Shown here piece after piece: positions 60,695-64,000 of a stretch of 64,000 bases of DNA. The translations under genes were made by a program, and so were the position numbers. This DNA comes from Rostratula benghalensis (lineage: Eukaryota > Chordata > Aves > Charadriiformes > Rostratulidae). The notes below the pieces were generated by a model, which saw nothing but the letters and a program-made list of their open reading frames with translations, searched no databases and was not told where the DNA came from. The stretch is from contig VXAI01000087.1 of NCBI GenBank assembly GCA_013399305.1, positions 3,104,276-3,168,275 of the forward strand. The letters run 5' to 3'. How positions within the stretch are numbered: the stretch's first letter is position 1; the number at the start of each line of letters is the position of its first letter.

Positions 60695-63600
60695 AAAATA
60701 CTCAGCTGCAACTCCTTGGGCATGTAGTTAAGGTACTCCAGACTTCCAGGGATTCTCGTCTTCCAGGACTGACTGAATGTATAATGCTTAACATTCAAAA
60801 TTGGGTACATGCAATGCTGACTTCAGTCTTCAATGAAATAATGAACACATGGAAAAGTAATCACTGGCGTATGAATAACTATTCTTTTACGAAGTGGTTG
60901 CAAAGCAGTCTAAGAATCTAGGTCTATTATTTTATTAGACAAAAAATTTCAAACAGTCTTTTCTCTCTTTGTAATGTCACATTGATTACTGTTGATTTCC
61001 TTGGAAGTTACTGTTGTTTCATCAGCAAAGAGGACTCCGTAACCATTAGTTATTTTGAAACAAATTATGAAAGAAAGTGATTACAGAAAAAAAGTACTTA
61101 TCACTATGGAAAAACTGTTAGTTATGTACAGATTTCCCCATGTCCTTCAAAACACCTTATAACTATCACAGCTGAAAAAGACTCTGGAGTTAACGGTGTT
61201 TTGGTTTCTTTCTTTGAGAGGCTGGGGCAAGGCTAGTCATGTATGTAATATTTGTCTCCTTTTACCAGACAATTCAGAGAGATATCAGTGAAAGGTACCC
61301 ATAACTATGTAATTTATGCATTTATTTATCAATAATTTATTTGCTGGCATCTGAAACCATGTATTGTTTTTATGGTGAAGGCCCAGACAGCTCCAGGTCT
61401 CAGCTCAGGTAATTACCCTCCACCTTAGGCACAATTCTTCGGTTTCTTAGAATGAGATTGTTTTCTTTCCTTTGTCCTGCTCTTTTAATTCTCGTTGTGC
61501 ACAGTGGAACTGCTCCTATGTCTCATTTCACACCTTACTGAGCTGTGGTAGGAAAGTCACTGCCAGACTGTCTCCTTTTGTCAAGTTGTTCTTAGGCCAT
61601 TTCTTGTTTATATCAAGTCAGCACTTATACGCAGGTCATTTCCCCACAGCTAACAGGGCTTAGTATTTCTCCACAGGATACTGCAGAGTCTAAACACTTT
61701 CTGGGCTTATCGCAGGGATTTCAAAAATGTCTTTATAAACTGTACCTATTCGGTAGAACTACTTGTTTCTCTGCAGTCTAGAAATGAAAGTTTGAGTTTA
61801 GTCAATGCTAGTAGAGATATAAACCTGTTTTCTGTTACTCCCTTCCCGAATCTTTGTAGACAGAGGATCAATAGCACAAACACACACCAGCTGAGAAAAC
61901 TCTTTAGAAATCTGTCCGACGACGGTACATTCTAAACTGAGCTGTCCATTAGGCACCCAAGTGAGATGACAATTCACTGTCACAAGCTGTTAATTGAATG
62001 TAGAAACAGCAACATCCTCTTCCGAGAAAACATCTTCGCTCCATCTGTTTTTCTTTGTATCAACATTTTCGTGTGAACATTCCTGTAATTCTTTTTTGTC
62101 CTACATTATCCACAGTATCAATATTTCCATTGCATTTACAATTTTCCATTGCAAGATACTGACAATAAATTAAATATTTTACATTCACTGAAAAGTCCCT
62201 AGTTTTTTTCTGTGAAGCATCAATGAATTCCCTTGTCAAGGTGTTTCTGTTAGAGATGCTGACAGTCCCTACTGATACTCTGTGACTACATATATATCAG
62301 TGATTGAATGTGTTTAGGTTTGCACTCTGAGAAACAGTCTAATTGACATGGCACATTGGCAAGGCTTTCCATGACCTCCTAATTCTTTGATTGTGTGCGA
62401 GGACTGCTTGAGAAAATGGTAACTTAGGCCAAAAATAATTCTAGTGACCCATTTAATCCTTTAGTGGTGCATACAATAAAGCTCTAACACTTGGGAACAT
62501 TCATTGCTACTGCCTACCTTAGTAGTTTAAACACAGAATAAGTTCTTTAGGTTTTTGCTCATTAGATTTTCCAGACACCTGGAATTTTTTTGCATTAGCA
62601 AAGCTGTACTACAAAACCCCATGGTATTTAATACATATCACTTGCAAGATTCTTAAGATAAGGAGTTTGCATGATTTCAGGTGATAAATTTACAGAAGTG
62701 AAATCAGTAGAGATTACCCAATATACAGAAGCCACACGTGGCTTGTAGTAGTAGCCCCTAAACTGAACAAAGTTTGAGAATGTTAAGAGGAGGTGTTGTG
62801 GAACTTTCCCTGCTCATATATTCTTAATTTTTCACCTGCTTAGAAAAACTAAAATAATTATTAGGCTATATGCTGTTTTGGTCTAAGTAAGTACAGCTAT
62901 TCCAGTATTAGCTATAACATCCATCCCTTCATCAAGCTATTAATTTCATGCAGGCTGTTGACATTTTGCTTATAATTCACCCCTTTCCCAATATAAAGAA
63001 GGTAGTTAATTTTTTTCTACTAGATAGTTAAACTAATAATAGAACTGTACAAAATTTATATGGAAATAGAGGGGATAAGTATATAAATACTTGCTTTGAT
63101 ATAATTGAATCAAGTATCTACTAAAAGTGGACTTACATTACTACCCATCAATTCTGCTACTGAAATCCATGTCAGAGAAAAGACAAATAAATCTTTCAAA
63201 TGAAGTTTCACTTCATAAAATGTACCTACATATTTTACTGTTTACATGCATGAGTATATATGTACGTGTTTATATATGTAGATATCCATATTATACGTGT
63301 TGTTAAAGTTAACTCTGGATCTGGTCAGACTCAGCCTGCCTAGATCTCTCTCAGGACTGTAGATTTATCCAATTGTAGGAATTTTCTCTTTCTTATTAAT
63401 GAAAAAAAAAGTTCAAAAACCAGAGCAGTAAGGAGGTAGAATAGCATCCTCCAAAATGCTTTACAGTCCGGTAGTCAATATGCTCATGGTAGTGGTGAGT
63501 ATAAATGCCTCCTCTGAAATAAATGGAGAATGGAACGGGGAAATAAATGAGAGTTTTCTGTAGGTAAATGGGATAGGAGATATAAACCCAGTACTGTCTT

Positions 63601-64000
63601 TTCATTGTATTTTCAGTATCAGACCATTCTAAGTGCTCTCTCGTGAAATAAGATCAAATTTTGTAAATTACTCAACATTCTAGACAGGACTTAGGGGAGC
63701 AGCTCATCACAAGGCAGGACTTCAGAGTCTTCTGGATGTACCGACTGCCTCATGTTCTTCAACTTTGCAGCATGGATTGTGGTAATATCCATATTTATCC
63801 AAATATATCAAAAATATATTTGCTTTGGGAATTTAGTTCCAAAATTCTCTGATGTGCCTTGTGCTTTTCCCTTGATCCTACAGTACAAAAATTAATTGAA
63901 AGAGCAATTCATTTAAAAGAAGATATTACTCCTGTAAAGTAATGAATATCTGCATGAATCTTTAAAAAGCCGTTTTAAATATCTTCAGTACTGCTAACCT
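60695..64000. other. AT-rich non-coding stretch to the window end
   Basis: No gene or recognised transposon. It holds partly alternating purine/pyrimidine sequence at about 63248-63300 (GTATATATGTACGTGTTTAT type). Frames of 60-70 codons at 61472-61663, 61798-61983 and 63396-63605 have no recognisable motif. The window ends inside this sequence with no sign of a gene boundary. Confidence 0.55.

Noticed and set aside
1..64000. Prokaryotic-style systems (operons, CRISPR, toxin-antitoxin, phage)
   Set aside because: The transposon content is vertebrate, there are no long coding frames, and there are no spaced direct-repeat arrays of CRISPR type.

Overview
The window looks like intergenic or deep intronic DNA from a bird genome. 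The main evidence is several CR1 retrotransposon (LINE) copies. Three end in the characteristic octamer-like tail (ATTCTRTG-type) or its reverse complement, on both strands. There is also an ERV-type long terminal repeat of a kind I recognise from bird genomes, plus a few very old amniote repeats including a MIR-like SINE. The base composition is AT-rich by eye. I found no protein-coding gene, no exon with a recognisable protein domain, no rRNA, tRNA or CRISPR array, and nothing bacterial. Almost all open reading frames here are short chance frames.

Layout. 1-1884: unremarkable AT-rich DNA. 1885-2980: a 5'-truncated CR1 (+) keeping part of the reverse transcriptase. 2981-20215: mostly unique sequence, with an alternating purine/pyrimidine tract (7804-7838), a C17/A25 homopolymer junction (11178-11221), a small tandem duplication (13509-13558), and a more GC-rich block with the longest open frame in the window (15916-16416). 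20216-23725: a T/G-rich tract and two pure pentanucleotide arrays, (GGGAA)19 and (ATTAG)18. 23726-30419: unique AT-rich DNA. 30420-34020: four CR1 fragments in both orientations. 34021-41059: unique, with a promoter-like arrangement at 39491-39673. 41060-47306: the densest transposon zone, holding an ERV LTR (-), an old CR1 piece (-), an AT palindrome cluster, a well-preserved CR1 (-), a 31-bp tandem duplication and another well-preserved CR1 (+). 47307-64000: mostly unique, with a MIR-like SINE (53879-54075) and old CR1/L3-type scraps (56030-56350).

Nothing here works together as a pathway. The biology that can be read is the insertion history: young CR1s and an LTR over an older layer of CR1/L3 and MIR, with microsatellite growth on top. 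The best leads for function are weak ones: a CCAAT/TATA/splice-donor arrangement near 39.5 kb, a surviving MIR-like SINE, and an inverted pair of CR1s that could fold into a long double-stranded RNA if transcribed. All family names come from reading and memory. No database search was run.
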